Assembly: GCA_947474595.1 (NCBI GenBank)
Contig: CANJIV010000001.1
Coordinates: forward strand, 124,001 to 188,000
DNA: 64,000 nucleotides
Reading direction: 5' to 3'
Source of the DNA: Solirubrobacterales bacterium
GTDB taxonomy: Bacteria; Actinomycetota; Thermoleophilia; Solirubrobacterales; Solirubrobacteraceae
Made by a program: the position numbers and the translations under genes. Below, in pieces: positions 25,136-33,713 of this stretch (the stretch's first letter is position 1; the number at the start of each line of letters is the position of its first letter). Under the pieces are notes generated by a model that saw only the letters and a list, made by a program, of their open reading frames with translations, was not told the origin of the DNA and made no database searches.

Positions 25136-26026
25136 TCATTCCAACTGGCCAGCCCGCGCTCGAGCCGCCCAGCGGCCGCCTTGGTAGTCAATTTCGATCG
25201 GAATACCAAAACATGCGCTTAGATGAACGTCGGTAAGGGTCTCCATGACACATCCAGAGGCGACAATAGAACCTGCGCGCAACAGCATCGCGTGAGTCGT
25301 CGTAGCGGCCAGCTCCTCAAGCCGATGAGTGACTGTCACTGTCGCCAAATCGGGCCAATCGGCGGCTAGGCTAGCGACAGCTTGGAGCAGTCTTTCGCGG
25401 GATTCAAGATCCAGCCCAGTGGTCGGCTCATCGAGCAGGAGGAGCATTGGGCTTCGAATCAGTGCCCGGGCGATCAGGATGCGTTGGCGCTCTCCCTGTG
25501 AGCAATCTTCGTAGCGACGACCAAGAAGGTCCGCGCAGCCTAGGCGCTGGAGAAGCAAAATTGCCTGGTTATGAGTCTCTTGCGTGCGACGACGACCTTG
25601 GCCAGCAACAGAACCACTAACACCATTGAGGACTACGTCAAGTGAGCTCATACGAATCGCTAATGCTTTCGGCGTTGATTCGATGAAACCGAGATGCTCA
25701 CGAGGGTCGCGCATACCAGGCGAACCGATCGACTTGCCGAGCACTCTCACCGACCCGGCGCTGGGAATTTTTCTCCCCGCCACCGTCCCGAGGACTGTCG
25801 TTTTTCCAGCACCGTTTGGCCCGACGAGGGCCCAGTGCTCGCCTGGACGCACAATCCAGTTGACCTGCTCGAGCAGAGAAATCGACTCACTTAGTAGCAC
25901 GTCCCACGCTCGGACACTGACGTCTGTGAATTCGATAGCCGTGTCAGGCTTAGTCACCACCGATCTAGGCTTCATCGGCAAATCTGGGACATACCGGCGT
26001 TGGGCTGCCGAAGTTCCCCCGCCCAT
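25136..26026 (-). CDS. Orphan ABC-type ATPase
   Basis: A 296-residue single ABC nucleotide-binding domain without a membrane partner in the window. Walker A is GPNGAGKTTVLGTVAG, the signature loop is CSQGERQRILIARALI instead of LSGGQ, Walker B is LLLLDEPTTGLDLESRERLL, and the H-loop is VTVTHRLEE. The N-terminus has about 35 residues rich in basic and proline positions before the first strand. It follows xdhC by 18 nt on the same strand, in the run coxG-xdhC-ABC. It resembles the ModF-like soluble ATPases of actinobacteria. A role in molybdenum or cofactor handling for the nearby hydroxylase is inference. Confidence 0.85.
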   Translation of the reverse strand: MGGGTSAAQRRYVPDLPMKPRSVVTKPDTAIEFTDVSVRAWDVLLSESISLLEQVNWIVRPGEHWALVGPNGAGKTTVLGTVAGRKIPSAGSVRVLGKSIGSPGMRDPREHLGFIESTPKALAIRMSSLDVVLNGVSGSVAGQGRRRTQETHNQAILLLQRLGCADLLGRRYEDCSQGERQRILIARALIRSPMLLLLDEPTTGLDLESRERLLQAVASLAADWPDLATVTVTHRLEELAATTTHAMLLRAGSIVASGCVMETLTDVHLSACFGIPIEIDYQGGRWAARARAGQLE

Positions 26027-26044
26027 AGCGATCGACTAACTCGC

Positions 26045-27166
26045 TCATACTCCAGCCGTATTGTGGATGCGATGCTTGCTGTGTGCGAGGCGGCCACCCT
26101 CCCGCCCCCTACCCGAAGCAACAATCTCTGAGAGGATCGACAACGCGGTTTCCTCTGGCGTAACCGCGCCGAGGTCGAGTCCGACAGGAGCGTGAATGCG
26201 ATCGAGCTGTGTTGGCGTAATGCCCCCTTCGATCAACCGTTCGCGTCGGGCTTTTTGGGCGTTGCGACTGCCCATCGCACCGATATAGGTGGCCTCCGAC
26301 GCGAGCGCTGCATGAAGCGCTGCATCATCGAGCTTGGGGTCGTGGGTCAGCACGACAATCGCGGTCGCACGATCCACTCCACCGAGTTGCTCAAAGGCGA
26401 TCTCTGGCCATTCTGCCACTACCGCCTCGGCATCTGGAAACCGTACTGGTTGGGCAAAACGCGACCGCGGATCAATCACGTAAGGCAGCCATCCGCTGGC
26501 TCGTGCTAGGCGACAGAGGGCGGCAGCGTAGTCAACCGCCCCAAAGATGAACAGTCGCGACAACGGCGCCGTAACATCGACAAAAAAGGCTCGCTCGCCT
26601 TCAGTTATTAAAACCGAGCGCCCCTCCCACATAAGTTTGCGAGCGTGGGTAACGGCCGATGTATCGAGCTCTGGGATATCAGTAGTGCCACGCACCGACC
26701 CATCTGCCAAGACCAGCAACTTTTTGCCAAGCGCCGATCCGTCCATAGCTGTCACGAGCGACCCGCGGCCGCCGCTCTCCTGAAGCTCGGCAAAGGCGGT
26801 GTTCAGTGCGTGGGGCGAATCACCGCCACTGGGCTCTTCCAGATCTGGCCGATAGGGCTCGATCCAGACGTCGATCTCTCCGCCACACTGAAGCCCCACA
26901 TCCCAAGCCTCTTCGTCGGTGAATCCATAACTGATCAACCTTGGCTCGTCGCCTTGCATGATCTGCTCAGCCTCGACAATGACGGCTCCCTCAACACAGC
27001 CGCCCGAAACCGCCCCGGAGATCTCTCCCTGCCCTCCGATAGCCATCTTGGTTCCGATTGGCCGAGGCGCAGATCTACGCGTACCAACAACGACTGCAAT
27101 AGCAGCCTTACTGCCCTGCTTGGTCCAGCCTAGGGCATCGCCGACGACGTTCGAGGCGCCGCCCAT
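26045..27166 (-). CDS. xdhC: XdhC/CoxI-family molybdenum-enzyme maturation protein
   Basis: Binds MoCo and promotes its sulfuration before insertion into xanthine-oxidase-family enzymes. The 373 residues show the N-terminal XdhC/CoxI domain (AIAVVVGTRRSAPRPIGTKMAIG, GAVSGGCVEGAVIVEA, YGFTDEEAWDVGLQCGGEIDV) and the C-terminal Rossmann domain (LFIFGAVDYAAALCRLA, IVVLTHDPKLDDAAL, YIGAMGSRNAQKARRERL, RIHAPVGLDLGAVTPEETALSI). The ATG overlaps the coxG stop as TAATG. Cys in GLQCGG is the conserved residue of the family. It serves the Mo hydroxylase encoded at 16.9-20.7 kb. Confidence 0.93.
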   Translation of the reverse strand: MGGASNVVGDALGWTKQGSKAAIAVVVGTRRSAPRPIGTKMAIGGQGEISGAVSGGCVEGAVIVEAEQIMQGDEPRLISYGFTDEEAWDVGLQCGGEIDVWIEPYRPDLEEPSGGDSPHALNTAFAELQESGGRGSLVTAMDGSALGKKLLVLADGSVRGTTDIPELDTSAVTHARKLMWEGRSVLITEGERAFFVDVTAPLSRLFIFGAVDYAAALCRLARASGWLPYVIDPRSRFAQPVRFPDAEAVVAEWPEIAFEQLGGVDRATAIVVLTHDPKLDDAALHAALASEATYIGAMGSRNAQKARRERLIEGGITPTQLDRIHAPVGLDLGAVTPEETALSILSEIVASGRGREGGRLAHSKHRIHNTAGV

Positions 27167-27843
27167 TAGCTTCGCCGGGAGCGAAGACCAAGCACCATCA
27201 AAATCAGCAGAGTGAGAACCGCTACAGGTGCCACGCGCCGGATCAGGGGGCCAGCGGCAACTGAAAGGAGGTCGAGCGGCTCGGAATCATCTTGGATACT
27301 CGAACTTTGTCTTGCGTGCCCATTGCTTGGGCCAGCGTCGGCAGCGCTGGGCGACTCCGCGGCTGTGGCCCCAGGGACCGGAGCCTCGGGGCCAAGCAGG
27401 CGCGCCTCCAACTGCTTGACGAACTGCTTAATTAGTCGATCGCTGACGTCTGCCAAGATCCCTCGGCCAAACTGCGCTGCCTTGCCCGTCACGTCGACAT
27501 TAGTGACCACGGACACATCGGTCGTCTGAGCGTTTTGGACGGTCAGCGTTGAGACGACCAAGGCTGACATTCCGCCCTGACCACGCGTCTCGCTTCCTTT
27601 CACTTTGATGACGGCGCGATGACTCTCATTGTCAAGTTCAACGAACTCGATAATGCAGTCATAGACGGTCGTGACGGCGCCGACCTTGACCTTCATTGTG
27701 CCGCCGTATTTACCTTCTGATGCGCAAGAGACATCGGTGATCTTAAATCCCGGAACGCATGGCGCAACCCGTTCGATGTCGTTCAACATCGGCCATAACT
27801 CTTGAATTGGCGCTGCGACGCTGAACTCGTTACTCAGCTCCAT
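27166..27843 (-). CDS. coxG: CoxG-like SRPBCC protein with C-terminal membrane anchor
   Basis: A 225-residue CoxG-family protein. The START/SRPBCC domain begins MELSNEFSVAAPIQELWPMLNDIERVAPCVPGFKI (residues 1-35) and ends with TNVDVTGKAAQFGRGILADVSDRLIKQFVKQLEARL. A disordered linker rich in Pro, Ser and Ala follows, then one hydrophobic helix (VAPVAVLTLLILMVLGL) and a basic tail. In Oligotropha, CoxG recruits CO dehydrogenase to the membrane. The same role for the Mo hydroxylase here is probable, linking pyridine oxidation to the respiratory chain. It is the first gene of the xdhC-ABC unit and possibly of the whole catabolic run. Confidence 0.9.
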   Translation of the reverse strand: MELSNEFSVAAPIQELWPMLNDIERVAPCVPGFKITDVSCASEGKYGGTMKVKVGAVTTVYDCIIEFVELDNESHRAVIKVKGSETRGQGGMSALVVSTLTVQNAQTTDVSVVTNVDVTGKAAQFGRGILADVSDRLIKQFVKQLEARLLGPEAPVPGATAAESPSAADAGPSNGHARQSSSIQDDSEPLDLLSVAAGPLIRRVAPVAVLTLLILMVLGLRSRRS

Positions 27844-28024
27844 TGCGTCTTACTCCCTTTCTTCTTCCTGTTATAGGGCTGCGCACTTATTAAGGCACGC
27901 GATTTCCGTTAAGTCCATTGAAATCTCTAATTGGCGAGAATCGTGCGCCTGTAACTTGCTCCTAGACGCTACTCTGAGCCACCGATTCCTTAGCGTGATT
28001 GTAAGCAATTCTTGGGCGCCAGCG

Positions 28025-28597
28025 TCACGAGAGATTAGCTAGCGCTAATTCGGACTGAGCAGATTCTTCTAAACTCAAGCGAATGGCCGTGTGCGCAGCG
28101 TTGAGGGTAGCGCTCACGGTGCCCGTCTTAATGGCTAAAGCCACACCTATCTCTGAGTAACTCATGTCAGCGTAATACCGCAGAAACAGTGCCGTGCGCT
28201 GGCGAGACGGGAGGCAGGCAAGATGCCCACGCAAAGCTTGATCGACGTGGTCCCTCCGGGAAGAGTCGGCTGTATCGACAATCTCATCGACCTCATCGTT
28301 GGCGGCGATGCCCTCGGTCGCGCGGCGCGAATCCTTGGCGACGTTGGTCACGATGCGCCACAGCCAGCCTTCCAGGGGACCGTCGCCGCGAAAAGCCTTT
28401 CGAGACCGTATGGCGCGTGCGAATGCCTCCTGTACCGCATCACGGCCGGACTCGCGATCGCCAGTAATGGCTGATGCAGCACGGTGAAAAGCTGCAAAGG
28501 ACTCGACGTATACTCTCTCAATAGCCACCAACGAGACCCCTGCTGAGGGATCATCAGAATGGCCAGACGCTGTGCACTTCAAACCGCGGTCTCTCAT
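28025..28597 (-). CDS. ECF-type RNA polymerase sigma factor
   Basis: A 190-residue sigma-70-family protein with region 2 (YVESFAAFHRAASAITGDRESGRDAVQEAFARAIRS, GPLEGWLWRIVTNVAKD) and region 4 (HLACLPSRQRTALFLRYYADMSYSEIGVALAIKTGTVSATLNAAHTAI). I use the ATG at 28597 because GGGGAG lies 9 nt upstream; an ATG at 28669 has no such site. No anti-sigma gene adjoins it. Activity is probably controlled by the neighbouring two-component pair or by a distant factor (inference). It sits between the catabolic island and the signalling genes. Confidence 0.9.
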   Translation of the reverse strand: MRDRGLKCTASGHSDDPSAGVSLVAIERVYVESFAAFHRAASAITGDRESGRDAVQEAFARAIRSRKAFRGDGPLEGWLWRIVTNVAKDSRRATEGIAANDEVDEIVDTADSSRRDHVDQALRGHLACLPSRQRTALFLRYYADMSYSEIGVALAIKTGTVSATLNAAHTAIRLSLEESAQSELALANLS

Positions 28598-28921
28598 CTG
28601 CAGTAGCTCCCCGTGTTGCAAACTGACTTTTGCTCGATTGCTGCTTACCCGCTGCGCCGACCAACCCACCGGAGTGCAGCCTCAGCTTTGCTCAGGCTTC
28701 ACTCTGAAGTCAACGGTGACGCATCGCCGCTACACGGCCAATACGGCTGATGAACGATCAGCAGGTGGATCTATTTGCAGGCGACAGGATGAGGCCAACC
28801 GATAGAATCAGATCCAGCTGCTGAGATTTGCTTCAGCACGGGCGCTGCTTGGATCCTCGCGATCGCAGGAAAGGTCGGGTGATCGGAGTGAGCGCGACTA
28901 CCCTACGGCTAGTCCACAGGA
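28598..28921. other. Intergenic region upstream of the sigma factor gene
   Basis: About 324 bases without a supportable gene. It should contain the sigma factor promoter and the downstream end of the response regulator transcript. I see no RNA gene or clear inverted repeat. Confidence 0.4.
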
Positions 28922-29641
28922 CTAGTTAAGAATCCCACGTCTCATCGCTTGGGCAACGGCCGCAGCACGATCGGAAACGTCCAGCTTGCGATAGATATTA
29001 TGCAGGTGGGTCTTAATTGTGGTCACGCTTAGTACTAAGCGTTCAGCGATCTCGGGCGCCGACAGACCCTCCGCGATACATTCTAGAACCTCGACCTCCC
29101 GCTTGGTAAGCACGGGGACATCTCCTAAATCACGGCGCGCACGAATTTCCTGAGCTAGCGCCGACTGCATAGCTGCGGGGATGACGGTCTGGCCTCGAGC
29201 AACAGCCTGGATTGCGCGTCCTAACTCGTCGGCGCTTACCGCCTTTGAAAGATATGCTCTTGCGCCAGCTGATATCGCGCTATAAACGGTTGCGCTGTCC
29301 TCATATGCTGAAATTATGATCACCTTCGTCGTCAACCCATCGCGCTCTATCGCCTCCACCACCTTTACCCCATCAATGTCGGGTAGTCGAAGGTCGACCA
29401 GCGCAACGTCTGGCTCTAGGCTTCGGATTTCCTCAACCGCCTGACGGCCTGAATCAACACGCCCGACAATCTCAAATTCCGGATAGCTGGCGACGACCCT
29501 AGATACACCTTCTCGAAACATCGGATGGTCGTCGGCGATCAGGATCCGAATCCTCTTGTGAGACTTACCCACGGAAGCCTCAGATTGCCTGACCATCGGC
29601 GATGGGTTGGCCTCGGAGCCGACTGATACTCGTTTATGCAT
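28922..29641 (-). CDS. NarL/LuxR-family response regulator
   Basis: A 239-residue two-component regulator. The receiver domain has the acidic pair in RILIADDHPMFREGVSRVV, the phospho-acceptor Asp in VALVDLRLPDIDGVKVVEAI, and the Lys in YLSKAVSADEL. The LuxR helix-turn-helix is LTKREVEVLECIAEGLSAPEIAERLVLSVTTIKTHLHNIYRKLDV. It lies 103 nt after the hybrid histidine kinase on the same strand and is likely its output. The start ATG at 29641 gives a 29-residue basic N-terminal tail; an ATG at MVRQSEAS is possible. Target genes are unknown. Confidence 0.93.
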   Translation of the reverse strand: MHKRVSVGSEANPSPMVRQSEASVGKSHKRIRILIADDHPMFREGVSRVVASYPEFEIVGRVDSGRQAVEEIRSLEPDVALVDLRLPDIDGVKVVEAIERDGLTTKVIIISAYEDSATVYSAISAGARAYLSKAVSADELGRAIQAVARGQTVIPAAMQSALAQEIRARRDLGDVPVLTKREVEVLECIAEGLSAPEIAERLVLSVTTIKTHLHNIYRKLDVSDRAAAVAQAMRRGILN

Positions 29642-29744
29642 AGGGTATGTTCATGTTCCACGCTATTTGCAGATAGACACAGCTAGAAACTCCAACAACT
29701 GTGCAGCAACTGCGCACGTTACCTGCGTAGCGTTAAATTCGCAT

Positions 29745-31670
29745 CTAGCTGGGCTTATTGGCCAAGGCTTGCTCCAGGGCCATAAGAAATGTTAAGGCAT
29801 CCAGCGGCTTGGTTATATAAGCTAGAGCACCGAGCTGCAGTAGTCGATCTTGCTGTTCATATGTAGCATCAGCCGAGACCATAATTACGGGGATCCCGGC
29901 TGTTGCTGGGTTATCATGCAACCTGCGCAGGACCTCGGCGCCATCCATGTTGGGGAGATGCAGGTCAAGTAATATCAAGTCTGCTCGATGACGCAGCGCC
30001 AATTCAAGTCCAAGCCCTCCAGATGCCGCCTCAATCAGTCGTATCCCGGGGAACTGAGCGAGCAATCCCTTAACCAAAGCGATATTCGAAGCGTCGTCGT
30101 CGATATGGATTATCGTCGCGTTGCCTATCGAAATATCAGCTGGCGCGAGGATCAAATCGGGCGTCCTGACCTGCGCCTGCGCAACATCTTCTGCAGCAGC
30201 TAGCGGAAGCTCTATAAAGAAGGTGGTTCCCTTTTTCTTAGATGAACTCTCCACGCCAATTAACCCACCCATCGCTTCGATTAGGCTCCGCGATAGCGCT
30301 AACCCGAGGCCCGTGCCTTCGGTTTCGGTCGCGTCTACATCTAAACGGTCAAATGGCATAAAGGCTCGCTCTAGATCTTGCTTGGCGATCCCTCGACCCG
30401 TGTCAGATATCAGGAGTCTGAGCCAGCCATCTCGACTTTTATCGAAGCAGATACTAACTTGCCCAAAGTCGTGGTTGTACTTGATGGCGTTGGTAAGAAC
30501 GTTGAGGATCACCTGCGTGAGGCGGCGAGCATCAGTGAGTACCAGCTGATAGAGGCCTTCGTGCAGGTCTACGGCTAAATCGATCTGACGCTTGATAGCG
30601 AGCGGCCTTGATAGCTCTATCGCCTCATGCAACGGCAGGCAGACGTCAACTGGTACTACCGAGATCGGTCCCGCAATAGCATCGGATCGCGATACCTCGA
30701 GCACTTCGTTAATCAGTTCGAGTAGATAGGTACCGGCCCTCACAATGTGATCAGCGCTCTCACGATCGCCGTCCGCCAAGTTCTGCATCTGCAGCAGTTG
30801 GCCAAAGCCGAGAATCGAATTCAGTGGAGTGCGCAACTCGTGGCTCATCCGCGAGAGGAGCTCGCTTTTTGCGAGACTGACACGCTCCGCGGCCTCTTTT
30901 GCACGGCGGACAGTCGCCTCGGCCTGGCTGCGCCCTGTGATGTCAGTCGATATGCCCCCAACAGCATAGATCTCACCATCAACTCCAAAGAGAGGGAACT
31001 TCAGAGACAGCCACATTCCCCCGCCGGCTCGTGGCTCTTCAAACTCCATCGATACACCTGCATCGACGACTAGTCGATCATTTGCAGCGTAAAGATCTGC
31101 TACCGCCGGCGGGAAGAAATCGAAGCTGGTGTGCGATGGCGACTGTGCCCGACTAATTCCAAACATCTCCTCAAAGTGCCTATTCACGATCAAAAACCGG
31201 CCTGTTAGGTCTTTCACATAAATTAGCGCCCCGACATTATCGACGAGGTCCTGTATCCGTTTCTCGCTTTCCTGTAGCGCACTTGGAAAACCCGGGAGGC
31301 TCAACTGCTCGACTACTTGAATCAAGATCAGACCTGCCTCGTGATCACCTTCTTCTGCTGTTAGTACTGAGCCATAGAGCATCACAGGCGCCATTTGCGC
31401 ACCAGCGCAGCGCCCGGCCACTTGGCAAACGCCGCCGCTGGCTTGCGCTCGCGCGACCACTTGGTCGATGCCTTCGATGACATCGGTTGACACTAGATAG
31501 AGGTCAGCGCTTCTATCGCAGCCGACCATCGCGTAGAAAGCACTGTTGGCCTCCACGAACCTAGGCCCTCCATCTTCCTCAGCAACGCAGACTATGACAG
31601 CTGCTATGGGCGCCTCTTGGAATCCGACAGCGGCAAGGCCTGTGGCCATCGGGGCGACTCGCTCAGCCAT
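29745..31670 (-). CDS. Hybrid sensor histidine kinase (PAS-PAS-HisKA-HATPase-REC)
   Basis: A 641-residue soluble sensor kinase. The first 140 residues form a PAS-like domain (AAVIVCVAEEDGGPRFVEANSAFYAMVGCDRS). The second PAS is residues 140-265 (DLVDNVGALIYVKDLTGRFLIVNRHFEEMFGIS, FGVDGEIYAVGGISTDITGR). The phosphorylated His is in MSHELRTPLNSILGFGQLL. The ATPase domain has NVLTNAIKYN, SDTGRGIAKQDLE and EGTGLGLALSRSLIEAMGG. A C-terminal receiver domain (IHIDDDASNIALVKGLL, LILLDLHLPNMDG, YITKPLDALTF) follows. No transmembrane segment is seen, so it senses a cytoplasmic signal, perhaps redox or an aromatic ligand. Confidence 0.93.
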   Translation of the reverse strand: MAERVAPMATGLAAVGFQEAPIAAVIVCVAEEDGGPRFVEANSAFYAMVGCDRSADLYLVSTDVIEGIDQVVARAQASGGVCQVAGRCAGAQMAPVMLYGSVLTAEEGDHEAGLILIQVVEQLSLPGFPSALQESEKRIQDLVDNVGALIYVKDLTGRFLIVNRHFEEMFGISRAQSPSHTSFDFFPPAVADLYAANDRLVVDAGVSMEFEEPRAGGGMWLSLKFPLFGVDGEIYAVGGISTDITGRSQAEATVRRAKEAAERVSLAKSELLSRMSHELRTPLNSILGFGQLLQMQNLADGDRESADHIVRAGTYLLELINEVLEVSRSDAIAGPISVVPVDVCLPLHEAIELSRPLAIKRQIDLAVDLHEGLYQLVLTDARRLTQVILNVLTNAIKYNHDFGQVSICFDKSRDGWLRLLISDTGRGIAKQDLERAFMPFDRLDVDATETEGTGLGLALSRSLIEAMGGLIGVESSSKKKGTTFFIELPLAAAEDVAQAQVRTPDLILAPADISIGNATIIHIDDDASNIALVKGLLAQFPGIRLIEAASGGLGLELALRHRADLILLDLHLPNMDGAEVLRRLHDNPATAGIPVIMVSADATYEQQDRLLQLGALAYITKPLDALTFLMALEQALANKPS

Positions 31671-32012
31671 CGATCACCGCGCAAGTGTAAAGATCCTTCA
31701 TTTCACTAAGCCTCCGGCCAATAATTTGTCAAAGCAACTGTGCATGCTCCCCAACCGATTTGTATTTGTCGGTGCGCTAGAGGGCAACGGCGAGCCCGTA
31801 GCCTATCGCGAGCTACTAGCCAACCATGCTGCGGACCTAGACCAACTCGGCCATTTGGCAGCACCCTTGACCCACGGCTCATCTCGACCTTAATCGGCTA
31901 CTGCCAGCACTCTTGACCTTCATTAACTCTCCCGTGTCCTATTTAATTCTAACTCCCGAGAATCCTAGCCAGTAAAGTCAGTTAAAAGACGATTGCAAAG
32001 ATTGAGAGTGAG
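31671..32012. other. Divergent intergenic region with a possible gene fragment
   Basis: These 342 bases separate the kinase (minus) from RidA (plus). A plus-strand frame of 49 codons at 31743-31893 (MLPNRFVFVGALEGN, then EPVAYRELLANHAADLDQLG) reads protein-like but has no ribosome binding site. It could be a gene remnant or chance. The rest probably holds both promoters. Confidence 0.3.
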
Positions 32013-32444
32013 ATGCCTTCCCAGCCACCCGAACTTACGCCAAGCAAGCCCCAATACCTAACGCCAGCCGGCATGGGCCCTCCGGAGGAGCCCTACACCC
32101 TCGCGATACGCTGTGGTGATCAGGTCTTCCTTGCCGGAGCGGTCGCGCTGGACGCGGCCAATAAAGTAGTCGGCCAAGGCGATCCGCAGCGGCAGGCTGA
32201 GCAGTGCTGGGACAACATTGAGCTAGCCGTTGAGGCGGCTGGCGGGACTCTTGCTGATGTAATGAAGATCACCGTCTACTACACTGATATACGCTATATG
32301 CACGATGAGATTGCCGTGCGACGTGAGCGATTCCCGCAAGGGCGATATCCCGTCTGCACGATCGTTCAGGTCGCTAATCTCGGCCTCCCCGACCTCTTAA
32401 TGGAGATCGATGCCACCGCCGTGCTGGGCGCCGGATCTCTTTGA
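32013..32444 (+). CDS. ridA: RidA/YjgF-family protein
   Basis: A 143-residue Rid-superfamily enamine/imine deaminase. It has the typical stretch YTLAIRCGDQVFLAGAVALDA, QCWDNIELAVEAAGGTLADVMKITVYYTDIRYMHD and the active-site-region FPQGRYPVCTIVQVANLGLPDLLMEIDATAV. The Arg of the family (usually R105) corresponds to the Arg of GRYP. It hydrolyses reactive 2-aminoacrylate-type intermediates; some Rid relatives are 2-aminomuconate deaminases in aromatic degradation, so a catabolic role beside this island is conceivable. The ATG follows GAGAGTGAG. Its stop overlaps a start region for the cupin gene behind it. Confidence 0.87.
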   Translation: MPSQPPELTPSKPQYLTPAGMGPPEEPYTLAIRCGDQVFLAGAVALDAANKVVGQGDPQRQAEQCWDNIELAVEAAGGTLADVMKITVYYTDIRYMHDEIAVRRERFPQGRYPVCTIVQVANLGLPDLLMEIDATAVLGAGSL

Positions 32445-32452
32445 TCAAGCAG

Positions 32453-32815
32453 ATGAGCTACGTGCGCATCTACTCCGACGACTCCGGTGAGAGTCACTTT
32501 GAAGACGTCGCTGTCGGGCGCGCGGAGAGGAGTGATGGCTCAGATCAGTGGCTTACCTCAGCTCCCTATCCCGTCGCAGATATGCGGTTTCGCAAAGTCA
32601 TCTCCGAATACCCTGGAGAACCCCACGTGGCCCCACGACGGCAGTTCATAATTTTGCTAACCGGACTAGCAGAGATCGAGGTCTCTGACGGTGAAATTCG
32701 ACAATTTGGTCCCGGGAGCGTATTGCTTGTCGAGGACGTTGTTGGCAAAGGTCACACGACCCGGCGTATCGGGACGGCACCTCGAGAGACCATCTTTCTC
32801 CCCATAGCAAACTGA
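32453..32815 (+). CDS. Small cupin protein, paralogue 1
   Basis: A 120-residue single cupin. SHFEDVAVGRAER, YPGEPHVAPRRQFIILLTGLAEIEVSDGEIRQFGPGSVLLVEDVVGKGHTTRR form the double-stranded beta-helix. The first metal motif is reduced (HVAP...Q), the second is EDVVGKGH. The ATG at 32453 gives the same length and N-terminus (MSYVRIY) as the paralogue at 33295, so it is preferred to a TTG at 32441 that overlaps the RidA stop. It follows ridA within 8 nt and is probably co-transcribed. Function unknown. Confidence 0.78.
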   Translation: MSYVRIYSDDSGESHFEDVAVGRAERSDGSDQWLTSAPYPVADMRFRKVISEYPGEPHVAPRRQFIILLTGLAEIEVSDGEIRQFGPGSVLLVEDVVGKGHTTRRIGTAPRETIFLPIAN

Positions 32816-33294
32816 GCGCCTTACCATCTGGTCTCAGAGCGCGGCACACAAAGGCTGCCTAGTAGATCGCGCGCTGTAGAGAGGAAGTGCGCAGCATCTG
32901 AGCAGTAGAGCATCCGGTGATTACGGGAGCGCGCGAGTGCTAGGAGGGGAGACTTTGCGAGCCAGCCTTGCTTGAGCACAGCGACCGCGCGGATCGCACC
33001 GCCGCCCAGATTGCGCCCTCGTCTAGCTCAGCATGTTACTGCCAACATCCACCCTTACGATCACCCTTATTGGGTCGCTATTTTCGGTCTTTAGTTCTCA
33101 CCTCCTACCTTCAAAGGCACCAACCCAGACAACCGCTTCCTGATGAAAACTCGCACGTGAGCATCCCCGTCCTAACATCCCTTGCCACTAGGGCCTAGAA
33201 CATCTGATTCTGGCCGTCAAAGAGATCGCTGGCCGACTGGCCTGTGGTCGGCTCGGCTTGTAGTATGCCCGCCAACCTAAGACAAGGACGGCAG
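32816..33294. other. Spacer between the paralogous cupin genes
   Basis: A 479-base stretch with no supportable gene. The part just before 33295 contains AAGGA, the ribosome binding site of the second cupin. No mobile-element ends or RNA genes were seen, so how the duplication arose is not visible. Confidence 0.4.
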
Positions 33295-33657
33295 ATGAGC
33301 TACGTACGTATTTACGCCGACGAAACTGGTGAGACTCACTTTGAAGATGTTGTCGTCGAGCGCAACGAGGAGACATATGCGCTAGGAGAATGGTTGATCT
33401 CGCTGCCTTATCCGGTCAAGGACATGCGGTTTCGTCGAGCCGTAGTTGAATATCCCGACGAGCCACACGTCGCTCCAGCTCGACAGTTTCTTGTTGCGCT
33501 CGCTGGACTGACAGAGATGGAGGTCTCTGACGGCGAAGTTAGGCAGTTCGGGCCCGGCACTGTCGTGCTCGTTGAGGACGTGACTGGCAAGGGCCACACG
33601 ACTCGCCGCGTCGGCGACACGATCCGCGAAACGCTCTTCATCCGTCTCGCCGACTGA
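33295..33657 (+). CDS. Small cupin protein, paralogue 2
   Basis: A 120-residue cupin, about two thirds identical to the one at 32453 (78 of 120 positions by my count, no gaps). The conserved blocks are MSYVRIYADE, THFEDVVVER, PYPVKDMRFRR, EPHVAPARQFLVALAGL, EVSDGEVRQFGPGTV and LVEDVTGKGHTTRR. The ATG follows AAGGA. It has its own upstream region rather than sharing the RidA operon, so the copies may be expressed under different conditions. Substrate unknown. Confidence 0.78.
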   Translation: MSYVRIYADETGETHFEDVVVERNEETYALGEWLISLPYPVKDMRFRRAVVEYPDEPHVAPARQFLVALAGLTEMEVSDGEVRQFGPGTVVLVEDVTGKGHTTRRVGDTIRETLFIRLAD

Positions 33658-33713
33658 CAGCTCGCCCGGGATCTAGCTCTATAGGAGATCCCACGCTGAC
33701 CGACTTGATGGCC

